The notes below the pieces were generated by a model that did not search any database, had not been told where the DNA came from, and saw only the letters and a list, made by a program, of their open reading frames with translations. From contig JBBILX010000011.1 of NCBI GenBank assembly GCA_037444685.1, positions 62,001 through 126,000 of the forward strand: a DNA stretch of 64,000 nt, written 5' to 3'. The stretch comes from UBA964 sp037444685. GTDB lineage: Bacteria > Pseudomonadota > Gammaproteobacteria > Steroidobacterales > Steroidobacteraceae. Each line of letters starts with the position of its first letter. Positions within the stretch are counted from its first letter, which is position 1. This document shows positions 8,699 to 17,264 of the stretch, piece by piece. The translations under genes and the position numbers were made by a program.

Positions 8699-9403
8699 AT
8701 GCGCGCCATGATCCTCGCGGCTGGCCGGGGCGAGCGCATGCGCCCGCTGACCGACCTGCGCCCGAAACCGCTGCTCGAGGTTGGGGGACGTGCGCTGATC
8801 GAATGGCACCTGCTCGCGCTGGCGCGGGCCGGCCTGCGCGAGGTCTGCATCAACCTCAGCTGGCTCGGTGCGCAGATTCGCGCCCACCTCGGCGACGGGG
8901 CACGCTACGGTGTCGCGATCCGCTACAGCGACGAGGGCGAGCGTGCGCTCGAGACCGGCGGCGGCATCTTCCGCGCGCTCCACTGGCTCGGCCCCGCGCC
9001 GTTCGTCGTCGTCAATGGCGACGTCTGGACCGACTACCGTTTCGACCGACTGCCGCGGCTCGACGCGGACGCGCTCGCCGCGCTTGTGCTGGTGCCGAAC
9101 CCGTCACAGCACCCCGCCGGGGACTTCGCCTACTTGCCGCGTGAAGATGGCGGCCTCGACGTGCTCGCCGAGCCTGCCGGGGCCGCGGCGCCGCGCCGCA
9201 CGTTCGCCGGGATCGGTGTCTACCGGCCCGAGTTCTTCGCAGGCTGCGTTGACGGCCGCTTTCCGTTGTTGCCGCTGCTGCGGCGCGCCGCGGCCGAGGG
9301 CCGGCTGCGGGCGCAGTGTTACGATGGCCAGTGGCACGACGTCGGCACGCCGGAGCGTCTCCGTGCGCTCGACGAGCGGCTTGCCGGGGGTGCGATCGGC
9401 TAG
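8699..9403 (+). CDS. murU: N-acetylmuramate-1-phosphate uridylyltransferase MurU
   Basis: Nucleotidyltransferase that converts MurNAc-1-phosphate plus UTP to UDP-MurNAc, the step after AmgK. It has 234 residues. The signature LAAGRGERMRPLTDLRPKPL lies at residues 6-25, VNGDVWTDY binds the metal, and the C-terminus has the WHDVGTPERL segment typical of sugar-phosphate nucleotidylyltransferases. A GAGG Shine-Dalgarno lies 5-6 nt before the ATG. Identity as MurU rather than a mannose-1-phosphate guanylyltransferase rests on the pairing with amgK. Confidence 0.9.
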   Translation: MRAMILAAGRGERMRPLTDLRPKPLLEVGGRALIEWHLLALARAGLREVCINLSWLGAQIRAHLGDGARYGVAIRYSDEGERALETGGGIFRALHWLGPAPFVVVNGDVWTDYRFDRLPRLDADALAALVLVPNPSQHPAGDFAYLPREDGGLDVLAEPAGAAAPRRTFAGIGVYRPEFFAGCVDGRFPLLPLLRRAAAEGRLRAQCYDGQWHDVGTPERLRALDERLAGGAIG

Positions 9404-9420
9404 CGTATTCCACGCTGGCA

Positions 9421-9450
9421 CCCGCCGTCCGGCGGGCGAGAGCGTACAAT
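9421..9450 (+). promoter_or_regulatory. Hairpin and -10-like box upstream of lipA
   Basis: A short inverted repeat (CCCGCCG/CGGCGGG, 2-nt centre) follows murU and could slow or end its transcription, though it lacks a T-tract. Nine bases after it is TACAAT, which ends 9 nt before the lipA GTG. No -35 match is seen. It may mark a separate lipA-lipB-folE transcript with a very short leader. Confidence 0.35.
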
Positions 9451-9459
9451 GCGGACACC

Positions 9460-10545
9460 GTGACCGATCTGACCCGCATCCCCGTCGTCGTCGAAGCGAC
9501 GGCCGGAACCGCGCCGCGCAGCGGCGAGAAATACACCACTGCCCAGGGCTTCAAGGCGATACGTGACGGCCAGAAGTCGCGGCTTGCCGACTCCGTGGCG
9601 GCCGCCGAGCGCCGCGCAATCGCCGGCAAGCCGCGCTGGCTGCGCGCGCCGATGCCGGGCGGCGCGGGCTTCGAGCAGGTCCGACGGATCGTCCGCGAAC
9701 ACCGCCTTGCGACGGTCTGCGAAGAGGCGAAATGCCCGAACATCGGCGAGTGCTGGAACGCCGGCACGGCGACCCTGATGCTGATGGGCGAAGTCTGCAC
9801 GCGCGCCTGCCGTTTCTGTGCGGTCGACACCGGCAATCCGCGCCGCTGGCTCGATCCCGAGGAGCCGGCCAATGCGGCGCGCACGGTCGAGCTCATGAGG
9901 CTCCGTTACGTGGTGCTGACCTCGGTGAACCGCGACGACCTGCCCGACGGCGGCGCGGCGCATTTCGCGGCCTGCGTGCGCGCGATCAAGGCGCGCTCCC
10001 CGGGCACGGTCGTCGAGGCGCTGACGCCGGACTTCCAGGGCGTGACCGCGGCCGTCGAGACCGTCGTCGATTCGGGCCTCGAGGTCTTCGCGCAGAACCT
10101 CGAGACAGTGCGCCGCCTCACGCACCCGGTGCGCGACCCGCGCGCCGGCTATGAGCAGACCCTTGCCGTGCTCGCGCATGCGAAGCGTCATCGGCCAGAG
10201 ATCCTGACCAAGACCGGCCTGATGCTCGGCCTCGGCGAGAGCGACGCCGAGATCCTCGAGGCAATGGACGATCTGCGCGCCGCTGGCGTCGATCTGCTGA
10301 CCCTCGGCCAGTACTTGCGCCCAACGGTGCATCATCTGCCGGTGGCGCGGTACGTGACGCCCGAGCAGTTCGACCGCTACCGCGAGCAGGCGCTGCGGCG
10401 CGGTTTCCACGAGTGCGTTGCCGGTCCGCTCGTGCGCTCGAGCTATCGCGCCGAACAGGCGCTGGCCGGCAACAATGCGGGACTCGACAATACGCGACTC
10501 GCGGCGCTCGCCGCTCTCGCGACGGCGGCTTCTTCTCCGGCCTGA
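9460..10545 (+). CDS. lipA: Lipoyl synthase LipA
   Basis: Radical-SAM enzyme that inserts two sulfurs into protein-bound octanoyl groups to make lipoate. The 361-residue protein shows both cluster motifs: CEEAKCPNIGEC for the auxiliary cluster and CTRACRFC (CxxxCxxC) for the SAM cluster. The C-terminal RSSYRAE motif contacts the auxiliary cluster. The N-terminus carries an extra ~60-residue segment (EKYTTAQGFKAIRDGQ) seen in some proteobacterial LipA. The GTG start was chosen because upstream residues are Arg-rich noise; there is no clear Shine-Dalgarno. lipB follows after a single base. Confidence 0.96.
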   Translation: MTDLTRIPVVVEATAGTAPRSGEKYTTAQGFKAIRDGQKSRLADSVAAAERRAIAGKPRWLRAPMPGGAGFEQVRRIVREHRLATVCEEAKCPNIGECWNAGTATLMLMGEVCTRACRFCAVDTGNPRRWLDPEEPANAARTVELMRLRYVVLTSVNRDDLPDGGAAHFAACVRAIKARSPGTVVEALTPDFQGVTAAVETVVDSGLEVFAQNLETVRRLTHPVRDPRAGYEQTLAVLAHAKRHRPEILTKTGLMLGLGESDAEILEAMDDLRAAGVDLLTLGQYLRPTVHHLPVARYVTPEQFDRYREQALRRGFHECVAGPLVRSSYRAEQALAGNNAGLDNTRLAALAALATAASSPA

Positions 10546-10546
10546 C

Positions 10547-11233
10547 ATGACGGTCGTTGCCGCGCCGATCCCGCGGCCCGTGCTGCGCTGGCTCGATCGG
10601 GCCGAGTACGAGCCGACCTGGCGTGCGATGCAGCGTTTCACCGATCTGCGCGACGCCACCACGGCCGACGAGCTCTGGCTGCTCGAGCACCCGCCGGTCT
10701 TCACGCTTGGCATGAACGCTGATCCTGCGCACCTGCTCGACGCCGGCGACATTCCGTTCGTGCGCATCGATCGCGGCGGGCAGGTGACCTATCACGGACC
10801 CGGCCAGCTCCTTGCCTACGTGCTGTGGGATCTGCGCCGCGCGAACATCGGCGTGCGCGAGCTCGTGACCACCCTCGAACAGTCGGTCATCCGCTACGCG
10901 GCCCGTTTCGGCATCGAGGCGGTCGCGCGCCGCGATGCGCCGGGTGTCTACGTGGGCGGCGCGAAACTCGCCAGCGTGGGGATTCGTGTGCGAAGGGGAG
11001 CGAGTTATCATGGCCTCGCGCTGAATGTCTCGATGGGGCTCGAGCCTTTCGGTCGCATCAATCCCTGCGGCTATCCAGGGTTGCCCGTCACGCAGCTCTC
11101 TGCGCTCGGCGGGCCCCGCGATGTACGGGTAGTCGCCCGGGAACTCGGTCCGGATCTGCTCGCCGGCCTGCAGGCGGCGGGTCAGCCGGGGTCTCGCTCC
11201 ACTCAAGGGAATGAACATGTACAAGCAGGATGA
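10547..11233 (+). CDS. lipB: Octanoyl-ACP:protein N-octanoyltransferase LipB
   Basis: Transfers octanoate from acyl carrier protein to lipoyl domains, supplying the substrate of LipA. It has 228 residues. The substrate loop RGGQVTYHGPGQ is present, as are the two catalytic residues: Lys in GGAKLASVG and Cys in NPCGYPG. It begins 1 bp after the lipA stop and its 3' end overlaps folE by 23 bp, so the three genes form a tight unit. The order lipA then lipB is the reverse of E. coli. Confidence 0.96.
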   Translation: MTVVAAPIPRPVLRWLDRAEYEPTWRAMQRFTDLRDATTADELWLLEHPPVFTLGMNADPAHLLDAGDIPFVRIDRGGQVTYHGPGQLLAYVLWDLRRANIGVRELVTTLEQSVIRYAARFGIEAVARRDAPGVYVGGAKLASVGIRVRRGASYHGLALNVSMGLEPFGRINPCGYPGLPVTQLSALGGPRDVRVVARELGPDLLAGLQAAGQPGSRSTQGNEHVQAG

Positions 11234-11777
11234 TCTGGAAATGGTCCGCAAGCTCCTCCGCTACATCGGCGAGGATCCGGACCGCGAAGGGCTGCAGGAG
11301 ACGCCCATGCGCTTCCTCAAGGCCTGGCATGAGTACACGCGCGGCTATCGCGAGAAGCCGGAGGAGATCCTGAAGTCCTTCGAGGACGGCGCGCAGAGCG
11401 CCGACGAGCTCGTCATCGTGCGTGACATTCCCGTCTACTCGCTCTGCGAGCACCACCTCGCGCCGTTCTTCGGCAGGGCCCATGTCGGTTACCTGCCCGA
11501 CAAGCGCATCCTCGGCCTGTCGAAGATCTCACGCCTCGTCGAGATCTATGCGCGCCGCCTGCAGGTGCAGGAGAGACTGACCAACCAGATCGCCGATGCG
11601 CTCGACGTCCACCTGCAGCCGCTCGGGGTGGCCGTCGTGATCGAGTGCCGGCACATGTGCATGGAGTCGCGCGGTATCAAGCACTCCGGCACGGCCACGG
11701 TCACCTCGGCGCTGCGCGGGTCGGTCAAGAACAATGCCGACACCCGCCGCGAGTTCCTCGCGCTGATCGGCAAGTAG
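11211..11777 (+). CDS. folE: GTP cyclohydrolase I FolE
   Basis: Converts GTP to 7,8-dihydroneopterin triphosphate, the first step of tetrahydrofolate synthesis. It is 188 residues, a class IA enzyme. The zinc ligands are visible as Cys and His in SLCEHHLAPF and the Cys of CRHMCMESRG. FFGRAHVGYLP and the C-terminal REFLALI are also typical. The start overlaps the 3' end of lipB; a second ATG two codons on is an alternative. Product folate feeds the one-carbon pathway that metF and metH use elsewhere in this window. Confidence 0.97.
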   Translation: MNMYKQDDLEMVRKLLRYIGEDPDREGLQETPMRFLKAWHEYTRGYREKPEEILKSFEDGAQSADELVIVRDIPVYSLCEHHLAPFFGRAHVGYLPDKRILGLSKISRLVEIYARRLQVQERLTNQIADALDVHLQPLGVAVVIECRHMCMESRGIKHSGTATVTSALRGSVKNNADTRREFLALIGK

Positions 11778-11805
11778 GCGGACGGGCCGCCGGGCCGGCG
11801 CGGTC

Positions 11806-12078
11806 TCAGATCACCATCACGACGCCGTCGGTCGCGGCGAGCTCCTCGACGAGCGCGACGATCTGGCCTCGGCTGCGGGCGACGATGACGTAGGTGATCG
11901 AGACGAATTTGCCGGCCCCGCTCGCCCGCTCGCTGACGCGCTCGAGAGCGAGGTCGGCGGCGTGCCGCAGCACGACGGCGTCGACGCGGGCGCGAAGCGA
12001 GGCGTCGACACGGCCGACCACCTTGATCGGGTAGTCGGTCGGGAAGCGCAGCAGCTCGCGGACGTCGCCGCTCACCAC
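11806..12078 (-). CDS. ybeD: YbeD family protein (DUF493/UPF0250)
   Basis: A 90-residue ACT-like alpha/beta protein of the YbeD family, recognisable from FPTDYPIKVVGR near the N-terminus and the KFVSITYVIVARSRGQI core. Its function is not established; in E. coli ybeD lies between dacA and lipB, and a link to lipoate metabolism has been proposed. Here it ends the elongasome/dacC operon and faces lipB-folE, so the usual neighbours are kept but rearranged. It starts with GTG and overlaps the upstream aminotransferase by 7 bp. Confidence 0.92.
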   Translation of the reverse strand: MVSGDVRELLRFPTDYPIKVVGRVDASLRARVDAVVLRHAADLALERVSERASGAGKFVSITYVIVARSRGQIVALVEELAATDGVVMVI

Positions 12079-12944
12079 GGCGTTGCGGCCAGCCGCTCGA
12101 TGAGCGCGGCGAAGTCGGCGTGCAAGCGCTGCCAGAGCGGACCGGGCCGGCCGCTGCCCACCGGGCGGCCGTCTAGTTCGGTCACGGCGGCGAGACCGCG
12201 GACCGCGGCCGAGAGCCAGATCTCCTCGGCGCCGCGCAGTTCGCGCTCGCTGATGGGGCGAGTCGCGCGCGTGATCCCGGCCGCGTCGGCCAGCTCCTCG
12301 ACGACGGCCCGGGTCGTCCCTGGCAGGATCGCCGGGGTTTCCGGCGGGGCGACGAGCACGCCGTCGATCACGACGTGCACGGCCGAACTGCTGCTTTCGG
12401 TCAGCATGCCATCGCGCAGCAGTATCGTCTCGTGAGCGCCGGCGCGCTCCGCCATCCCTCGCAGCATGACGTTGGCGAGCAGCGCGACGGTCTTGATGTC
12501 ACAGCGCGCCCAGCGGATGTCGGGCGCCGTCACACAACGCAGGCCGCGCGCGAGCGAATCGGGGTCGCGTGCCGGCAGCGTCGCGCAGAACGCGAAGACC
12601 GTCGGACGCAGACCGGCCGGCGGTGCGTGATTGCGGCCATACTCGGCACCGCGCGACACCTGCAGGTACAGGTACTGATCACCGCCACCATTGCGTCCGA
12701 TCAGCGTGCCGGCCATGCCGCGCCATCCCTCCGCATCGAGCGGGTTGACGATGCCGATCTCGCCGAGGCTGCGCTCGAGACGAGCGAGGTGCTCGGCGAA
12801 GCGGAACGGTCTGCCGCCGTACACCGGCACGACCTCATAGACCGCGTCGGCGAACAGGAATCCGCGGTCGAGCGGCGAGATGCGAGCGTCGCGCAACGGC
12901 AGGATCGCGCCGTCGAGATGGCACCAGGGCAGCGGCTCGGCCAC
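12072..12944 (-). CDS. dat: D-amino acid aminotransferase (class IV, PLP)
   Basis: PLP-dependent fold-type IV aminotransferase; the best match is D-alanine/D-amino acid transaminase. It has 290 residues. ISPLDRGFLFADAVYEVVPVYGG is the family N-terminus, the Schiff-base Lys is in CDIKTVALL and the conserved Glu in LTESSSSAV. Neighbouring dacC, which releases D-alanine from peptidoglycan, suggests D-alanine interconversion as the role. Branched-chain aminotransferase or aminodeoxychorismate lyase (PabC) are related alternatives. It starts with GTG. Confidence 0.88.
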   Translation of the reverse strand: MAEPLPWCHLDGAILPLRDARISPLDRGFLFADAVYEVVPVYGGRPFRFAEHLARLERSLGEIGIVNPLDAEGWRGMAGTLIGRNGGGDQYLYLQVSRGAEYGRNHAPPAGLRPTVFAFCATLPARDPDSLARGLRCVTAPDIRWARCDIKTVALLANVMLRGMAERAGAHETILLRDGMLTESSSSAVHVVIDGVLVAPPETPAILPGTTRAVVEELADAAGITRATRPISERELRGAEEIWLSAAVRGLAAVTELDGRPVGSGRPGPLWQRLHADFAALIERLAATPW

Positions 12945-12967
12945 GGCTCAGCTCGGTGCGCCAGGGC

Positions 12968-14137
12968 TCAGCGGAACCAAAGCGCGACGCCGTCCGTGAG
13001 CCGCGACCAAAGGCCGCCCTCGGGCACGGCTTCGCGCGGGAACAGCGGCACCCTCGCGACGATTTCGCTGCCGTCCCGGACGATCAGTTCGCCGACCGGC
13101 GCATTGGCCGCGATGGGCGCGATCAACGGTTCGCGCGCGATCGCCTCTGTCCGCAGGTTGCCTGCGCTGCCGCGTCCCAGTGTCACGAGCACGTCGCGCG
13201 CCGGCGCCAGCGCGACCTTGTCCGTTGCGCCCTTGTAGACGCGCGACTGCAGGACCGTCTCGCCGGCGCTGCGCACGCGCACCGTCTCGAAGAACGTGAA
13301 CCCGTAGTTGAGCAGTGCGGCGCTCGCGTCCTCGCGGGATTTCATCGATTTCGCACCGAGCACGACGCTGAGAAGGCGCATCTCGCGGCGCTTCGCCGAG
13401 GTGACGAGGCAGTAGCCTGCACTCTCGGTGTGTCCGGTCTTGATGCCGTCGACGCTCGGGTCGCGACCAAGGAGGCCGTTGCGATTGGGCTGGGTGATGC
13501 CGTTCCAGGTGAACTCGCGCAGCGAGTACCAGCGATAGTACTGCGGGAACTCGCGGATCATCGCGCGCGCGAGCGTCGCGATGTCACGCGCGGTCGTGTA
13601 GAGGTTGGGGTGCGGCAACCCGGTGCTGTTAATGAATCGGGTGTCCTTCATGCCGAGGCGCCGCGCGTATTCGTTCATGAGCTCTGCGAAGGCCTCTTCG
13701 GTGCCACCCACGCGTTCGGCCAGCGCAATCGTCGCGTCGTTGCCCGATTGCACGATCATGCCCTTAATGAGCACTTCCACCGGTACGCGCGTGCCGACCT
13801 GGACGAAGGTGCGCGAGCCCTCGGCCCGCCAGGCGCGCTCGCTGATCGTGACCGGTTCGTCGAGGGCGAGGCGCCTCTCGGCGAGCGCCTTGAAGACGGC
13901 ATAGGCCGTCATGAGCTTCGTGAGGCTGGCCGGTTCCATGCGCTCGTCGGCGCCTTGTTCGGCCAGTACCCTGCCGCTCTCATGGTCGATCAGGACGTAG
14001 CCACGGGCGTCGATGCCGGGCGGCTTCGGGATCGGCACGACGCCCTGCACCGCAGGCGGGAGGGCGCACAGCAGCGCGAGGATGACGACGGCACGGCATG
14101 GAACCGCGCGGGACGGCAGGGTCATCCGGCACTCCAT
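12968..14137 (-). CDS. dacC: D-alanyl-D-alanine carboxypeptidase (PBP5/6 type)
   Basis: Periplasmic, membrane-anchored penicillin-binding protein that trims the terminal D-Ala of peptidoglycan stem peptides. The 389-residue protein has an N-terminal signal peptide. The SxxK motif SLTKLM is at about 71-76, SGN is in VQSGNDATIA and KTG is in DGIKTGHTESAGYC. A PBP5 C-terminal domain and an amphipathic end (SRLTDGVALWFR) follow. The ATG overlaps the rlpA stop as TGATG, indicating translational coupling; a second ATG four codons on is possible. Could be named dacA; the paralogue cannot be told from sequence alone. Confidence 0.95.
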   Translation of the reverse strand: MECRMTLPSRAVPCRAVVILALLCALPPAVQGVVPIPKPPGIDARGYVLIDHESGRVLAEQGADERMEPASLTKLMTAYAVFKALAERRLALDEPVTISERAWRAEGSRTFVQVGTRVPVEVLIKGMIVQSGNDATIALAERVGGTEEAFAELMNEYARRLGMKDTRFINSTGLPHPNLYTTARDIATLARAMIREFPQYYRWYSLREFTWNGITQPNRNGLLGRDPSVDGIKTGHTESAGYCLVTSAKRREMRLLSVVLGAKSMKSREDASAALLNYGFTFFETVRVRSAGETVLQSRVYKGATDKVALAPARDVLVTLGRGSAGNLRTEAIAREPLIAPIAANAPVGELIVRDGSEIVARVPLFPREAVPEGGLWSRLTDGVALWFR

Positions 14138-15033
14138 CAGGGGACGAGCGAGCGCGGCATTGTAGCCCAGTCGTGCGCGAGCCGGGCGTCCGGGATGCCG
14201 ATCAGGCGCAGCCGTTCCACATAGTCATCGAGTTCCGCGGCTCCACTGAGCGGACCGATGCGCACGCGATGCAGGACGCGTGGACCGTCCTCCCGGCTGT
14301 CAATGCGAGCCGCGGAGATGCCGGCGGCCGCGAGGCGCGCCAGCATGCGTTCGGCATTGTCGCGCTGCACGAACGACCCGACCTGCAGCCACTGGCTCGC
14401 CATCGGACCCGCCTGGGCCGGTGCGGGCGCGCTGGATGGCGCAGTCTGCGCGGTCATCGTGGTGCCGGGGGATGGGCCCGGTGTGACGACACGGACTTCG
14501 ACGGGCGCTGTGCCCTCGCGCAGCATGTCGAGCTTCCACGCTGCCGTGTACGAGAGGTCGATGAGCCGGTCGCCGACGAACGGACCGCGGTCATTGATGC
14601 GGACGACGACGCGTCGCCCGTTGCGCAGGTTGGTGACTTCGGCATAGGCCGGGATCGGCAGCGTCTTGTGCGCCGCGGTCATCGCGTACATGTCGTAGGG
14701 CTCGCCGCTCGAAGTGCGCTCGCCGTGAAAGCCCGGGCCGTACCAGGAGGCCACCCCGCGTTCGACGTAGTCGTCCGCGGTCGGCAGCAGGAAGTAGCGA
14801 CGGCCGAACACCTCGTAGGACGATGGATTGCCATAACGGCTGCGCGGCTCCGCGCGCGGCACCGCGTCGGGTATCGCGGCGAGGTCGGCTGGCGGTGGCG
14901 GCACGGCGGCGTCGGGCGCCGTGGTGGTCAGCACGGGCGCCGCGGGCGCGGTGGGCGAGGGCGGCCGCATGCTGCATGCGGACAGCAGGGCCGCGACGAT
15001 GATCGCGGCGAGGCTCGCAATCCGGCCGGTCAC
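14137..15033 (-). CDS. rlpA: Septal ring lytic transglycosylase lipoprotein RlpA
   Basis: Outer-membrane lipoprotein that cleaves denuded glycan strands at the division septum. It has a lipobox LLSAC with the acylated Cys at residue 20, then a Pro/Ala-rich linker. The double-psi beta-barrel domain follows (GVASWYGPGFHGERTSSGEPYDM through RINDRGPF), and then a C-terminal SPOR domain (WLQVGSF onwards) that binds septal peptidoglycan. The length is 298 residues. The start is GTG, overlapping the mltB stop by 4 bp. Confidence 0.95.
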   Translation of the reverse strand: MTGRIASLAAIIVAALLSACSMRPPSPTAPAAPVLTTTAPDAAVPPPPADLAAIPDAVPRAEPRSRYGNPSSYEVFGRRYFLLPTADDYVERGVASWYGPGFHGERTSSGEPYDMYAMTAAHKTLPIPAYAEVTNLRNGRRVVVRINDRGPFVGDRLIDLSYTAAWKLDMLREGTAPVEVRVVTPGPSPGTTMTAQTAPSSAPAPAQAGPMASQWLQVGSFVQRDNAERMLARLAAAGISAARIDSREDGPRVLHRVRIGPLSGAAELDDYVERLRLIGIPDARLAHDWATMPRSLVP

Positions 15034-16115
15034 GATCCCGTCGCAGCGACTCCACCGGCCTCTGCGCCGGCGGATTCGGCCGCCAGCACGCGCTCGCTGA
15101 GGGTCTCGGCCAAGTCGTGCACCGCCATCGCATAGCGGATGCTGTGGTTGTAGCGCGTGATGACGTGGAAGTTGCGGAAGCCGACGCGTACGTTGGGCCG
15201 ATCTTCGAGCTCCGCTGGCAGCAGGATTGCCGGGGTCGAAGCCGGAACGTCCGTCGCGAAGCGGACGCCGCGCGCGCGCAGCTCGCCGACGGTGTCGCGC
15301 AATTCGAGATTGCGCGGATCGAGCGTAGCCATGAGCCCGGGATCGTCCGTGGCGGCGTCGACGAGCACCGGCTCGCCACGCCGCCAGCCGTGTACCTTGA
15401 GGTAGTTGGCGACGCTGCCGATGACATCGTCCCAGTCGGTGAACAAGTTCCGCTTCCGGTCCGCGCTACCGTCGACCGCGAAGCGACGGTAGCTCGAGGG
15501 CATGAACTGCGGTGCGCCCATCGCCCCGGCATACGAGCCGAGCGCCGTCGCCGGATCCAGGCCCTCCTCCCGCGCGAGCACCAGGAACTGTTCCAGTTCC
15601 GAGCGGAAGAAGGGGCCGCGCGGCGGGTAGTCGAATGCGAGCGTCATGAGCGCATCGAGCACGCGCCAGCGCCCCGTGATGCGTCCGTAGAAGGTCTCGA
15701 CGCCAATGATCGCGACGATGTGTGCGGCCGACACGCCGGTGTCGGCTTCCGTGCGGTCGAGTTTCTCGCGGTGCTGCTCCCAGAACTGAACACCCTCTTC
15801 GATGCGCCGCTCGGTCAGAAAGTTGGCGCGGTACTCCCACCACGGCGTGACGCGCTCCGCCGGCCTGCTGATCGCGTCGAGTATGCGGGGCTGCCGCACG
15901 CCGAGCGCGAGCCACGACGTGACTTGGTCGCGCGTGAAGCTGTGCCGCTCGACGACTTCGGCAATGAACTGCTGGATGTCCGCGCGACCCAGGTCGAAAC
16001 CCGATGCGGATTCGGCCTGCCCGTCGACCGCTGGGTCCGCGGCGGCCGTTGCCGGCAGCGGCATCGCGGCGACGAACACCAGGGCTGCGACGCGCAGCGG
16101 GGGCGGCAGATCCAT
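15030..16115 (-). CDS. mltB: Membrane-bound lytic murein transglycosylase B
   Basis: Cleaves the MurNAc-GlcNAc bond of peptidoglycan with formation of 1,6-anhydroMurNAc. It has 361 residues with a signal peptide but no clear lipobox, so it may be soluble in the periplasm rather than membrane bound (inference). Family motifs are GVETFYGRITG with the catalytic Glu, GAMGAPQFMPSSY and the C-terminal RNFHVITRYN. It sits directly between rodA and rlpA, the common rodA-mltB-rlpA-dacA order. Confidence 0.94.
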   Translation of the reverse strand: MDLPPPLRVAALVFVAAMPLPATAAADPAVDGQAESASGFDLGRADIQQFIAEVVERHSFTRDQVTSWLALGVRQPRILDAISRPAERVTPWWEYRANFLTERRIEEGVQFWEQHREKLDRTEADTGVSAAHIVAIIGVETFYGRITGRWRVLDALMTLAFDYPPRGPFFRSELEQFLVLAREEGLDPATALGSYAGAMGAPQFMPSSYRRFAVDGSADRKRNLFTDWDDVIGSVANYLKVHGWRRGEPVLVDAATDDPGLMATLDPRNLELRDTVGELRARGVRFATDVPASTPAILLPAELEDRPNVRVGFRNFHVITRYNHSIRYAMAVHDLAETLSERVLAAESAGAEAGGVAATGS

Positions 16116-16127
16116 GTGCAGGCGTCC

Positions 16128-17264
16128 CTACGTGCTCACGAGCTTCCGATGCGAGTAGAGCGACATCAGGATACCGAAGCCCGCGAGGACGGTCACCATC
16201 GAAGTCCCGCCGTAGCTCACGAGCGGCAGGGGCACGCCGACGACCGGCAGCAAGCCGCTGACCATGCCCGTGTTGATGAAGACGTAGACGAAGAACGTCA
16301 GCGCGAGACTGCCGGCGAGCAGCCGGGAGAACGTGTCGCCCATCTGCACCGCGAGGTAGAGCCCGCGGCCGACGACGAACAGATAGAGCAGCAGCAGGAT
16401 CAGCGCGCCGACCAGTCCGAATTCCTCGGCGATCACCGCATAGACGAAGTCGGTGGAGCGCTCCGGCAGGAACTCGAGCTGCCCCTGGCTGCCCCTCAGC
16501 CAGCCCTTGCCGAACAAGCCGCCGGAGCCGATCGCGATTGTCGACTGGATGATGTGGTAACCGGCGCCGAGCGGATCGCTTTGCGGATCGAGCAGCATCA
16601 GCACGCGCTTGCGCTGGTAGTCGTGGAGGAAGTTCCAGCCAACGACGGCCGCGGCGACCGCCCCCACGCCGAGTAGCGCGATGACGCGTGCAGGCAGGCC
16701 GGCGAGCAGCACGACGAGTCCGCCCGCGGCAATGATCAGCAGTCCGGTGCCGAGATCGGGCTGGACGATGGTCAGCCCGGCGGGTCCGAGCACGATCAGG
16801 GCGGCGACCAGTAGCGTGCGCAGATCCGGTGGCAGCGGACGGTCGTGCAGCCACCACGCGCAGGTCATCGGCACGGCGAGCTTCATGATTTCCGATGGCT
16901 GGAAGCGGATGAAGCCGAGATCGAGCCAGCGTTGCGCACCCTTGCCGATATAGCCGATTAGATCGACAACCAGCAGCAGCAGCACGCCAACCGCGAACAG
17001 CCAGGGGGCGAGCCGCCGCAGGAAACCGGGCCGCAGTTGCGCGAGTGCGAGCATCGCGACCGCGCCGATGGCGAGGCGTACCGTGCCGCGCGCCACCGCG
17101 CCCCAGTCCTGCCCTGAAGCGCTGTACAGCACCACCTGCCCATAGAGTGCGATCAGCGCAAGTCCGAGCAGCAGCGGACCGTCCAGCCTGAGCCGCGAGA
17201 GCAGACGCGCGCCCGTACCGAGCGTCCGGCTCGTTCCTCCGGCGACGCCGTCGTGGATCATCAC
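16128..17264 (-). CDS. rodA: Peptidoglycan glycosyltransferase RodA
   Basis: SEDS-family polymerase of the cell-elongation complex, working with PBP2 in the inner membrane. It has 378 residues with about ten hydrophobic segments. Conserved loops include GAQRWLDLGFIRFQPSEIMKL, the extracytoplasmic IIQSTIAIGSGGLFGKGW and the C-terminal GVPLPLVSYGGTSM. The reading starts with GTG, immediately followed by ATG; either could be used, and both overlap the end of mrdA. Confidence 0.96.
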   Translation of the reverse strand: MMIHDGVAGGTSRTLGTGARLLSRLRLDGPLLLGLALIALYGQVVLYSASGQDWGAVARGTVRLAIGAVAMLALAQLRPGFLRRLAPWLFAVGVLLLLVVDLIGYIGKGAQRWLDLGFIRFQPSEIMKLAVPMTCAWWLHDRPLPPDLRTLLVAALIVLGPAGLTIVQPDLGTGLLIIAAGGLVVLLAGLPARVIALLGVGAVAAAVVGWNFLHDYQRKRVLMLLDPQSDPLGAGYHIIQSTIAIGSGGLFGKGWLRGSQGQLEFLPERSTDFVYAVIAEEFGLVGALILLLLYLFVVGRGLYLAVQMGDTFSRLLAGSLALTFFVYVFINTGMVSGLLPVVGVPLPLVSYGGTSMVTVLAGFGILMSLYSHRKLVST

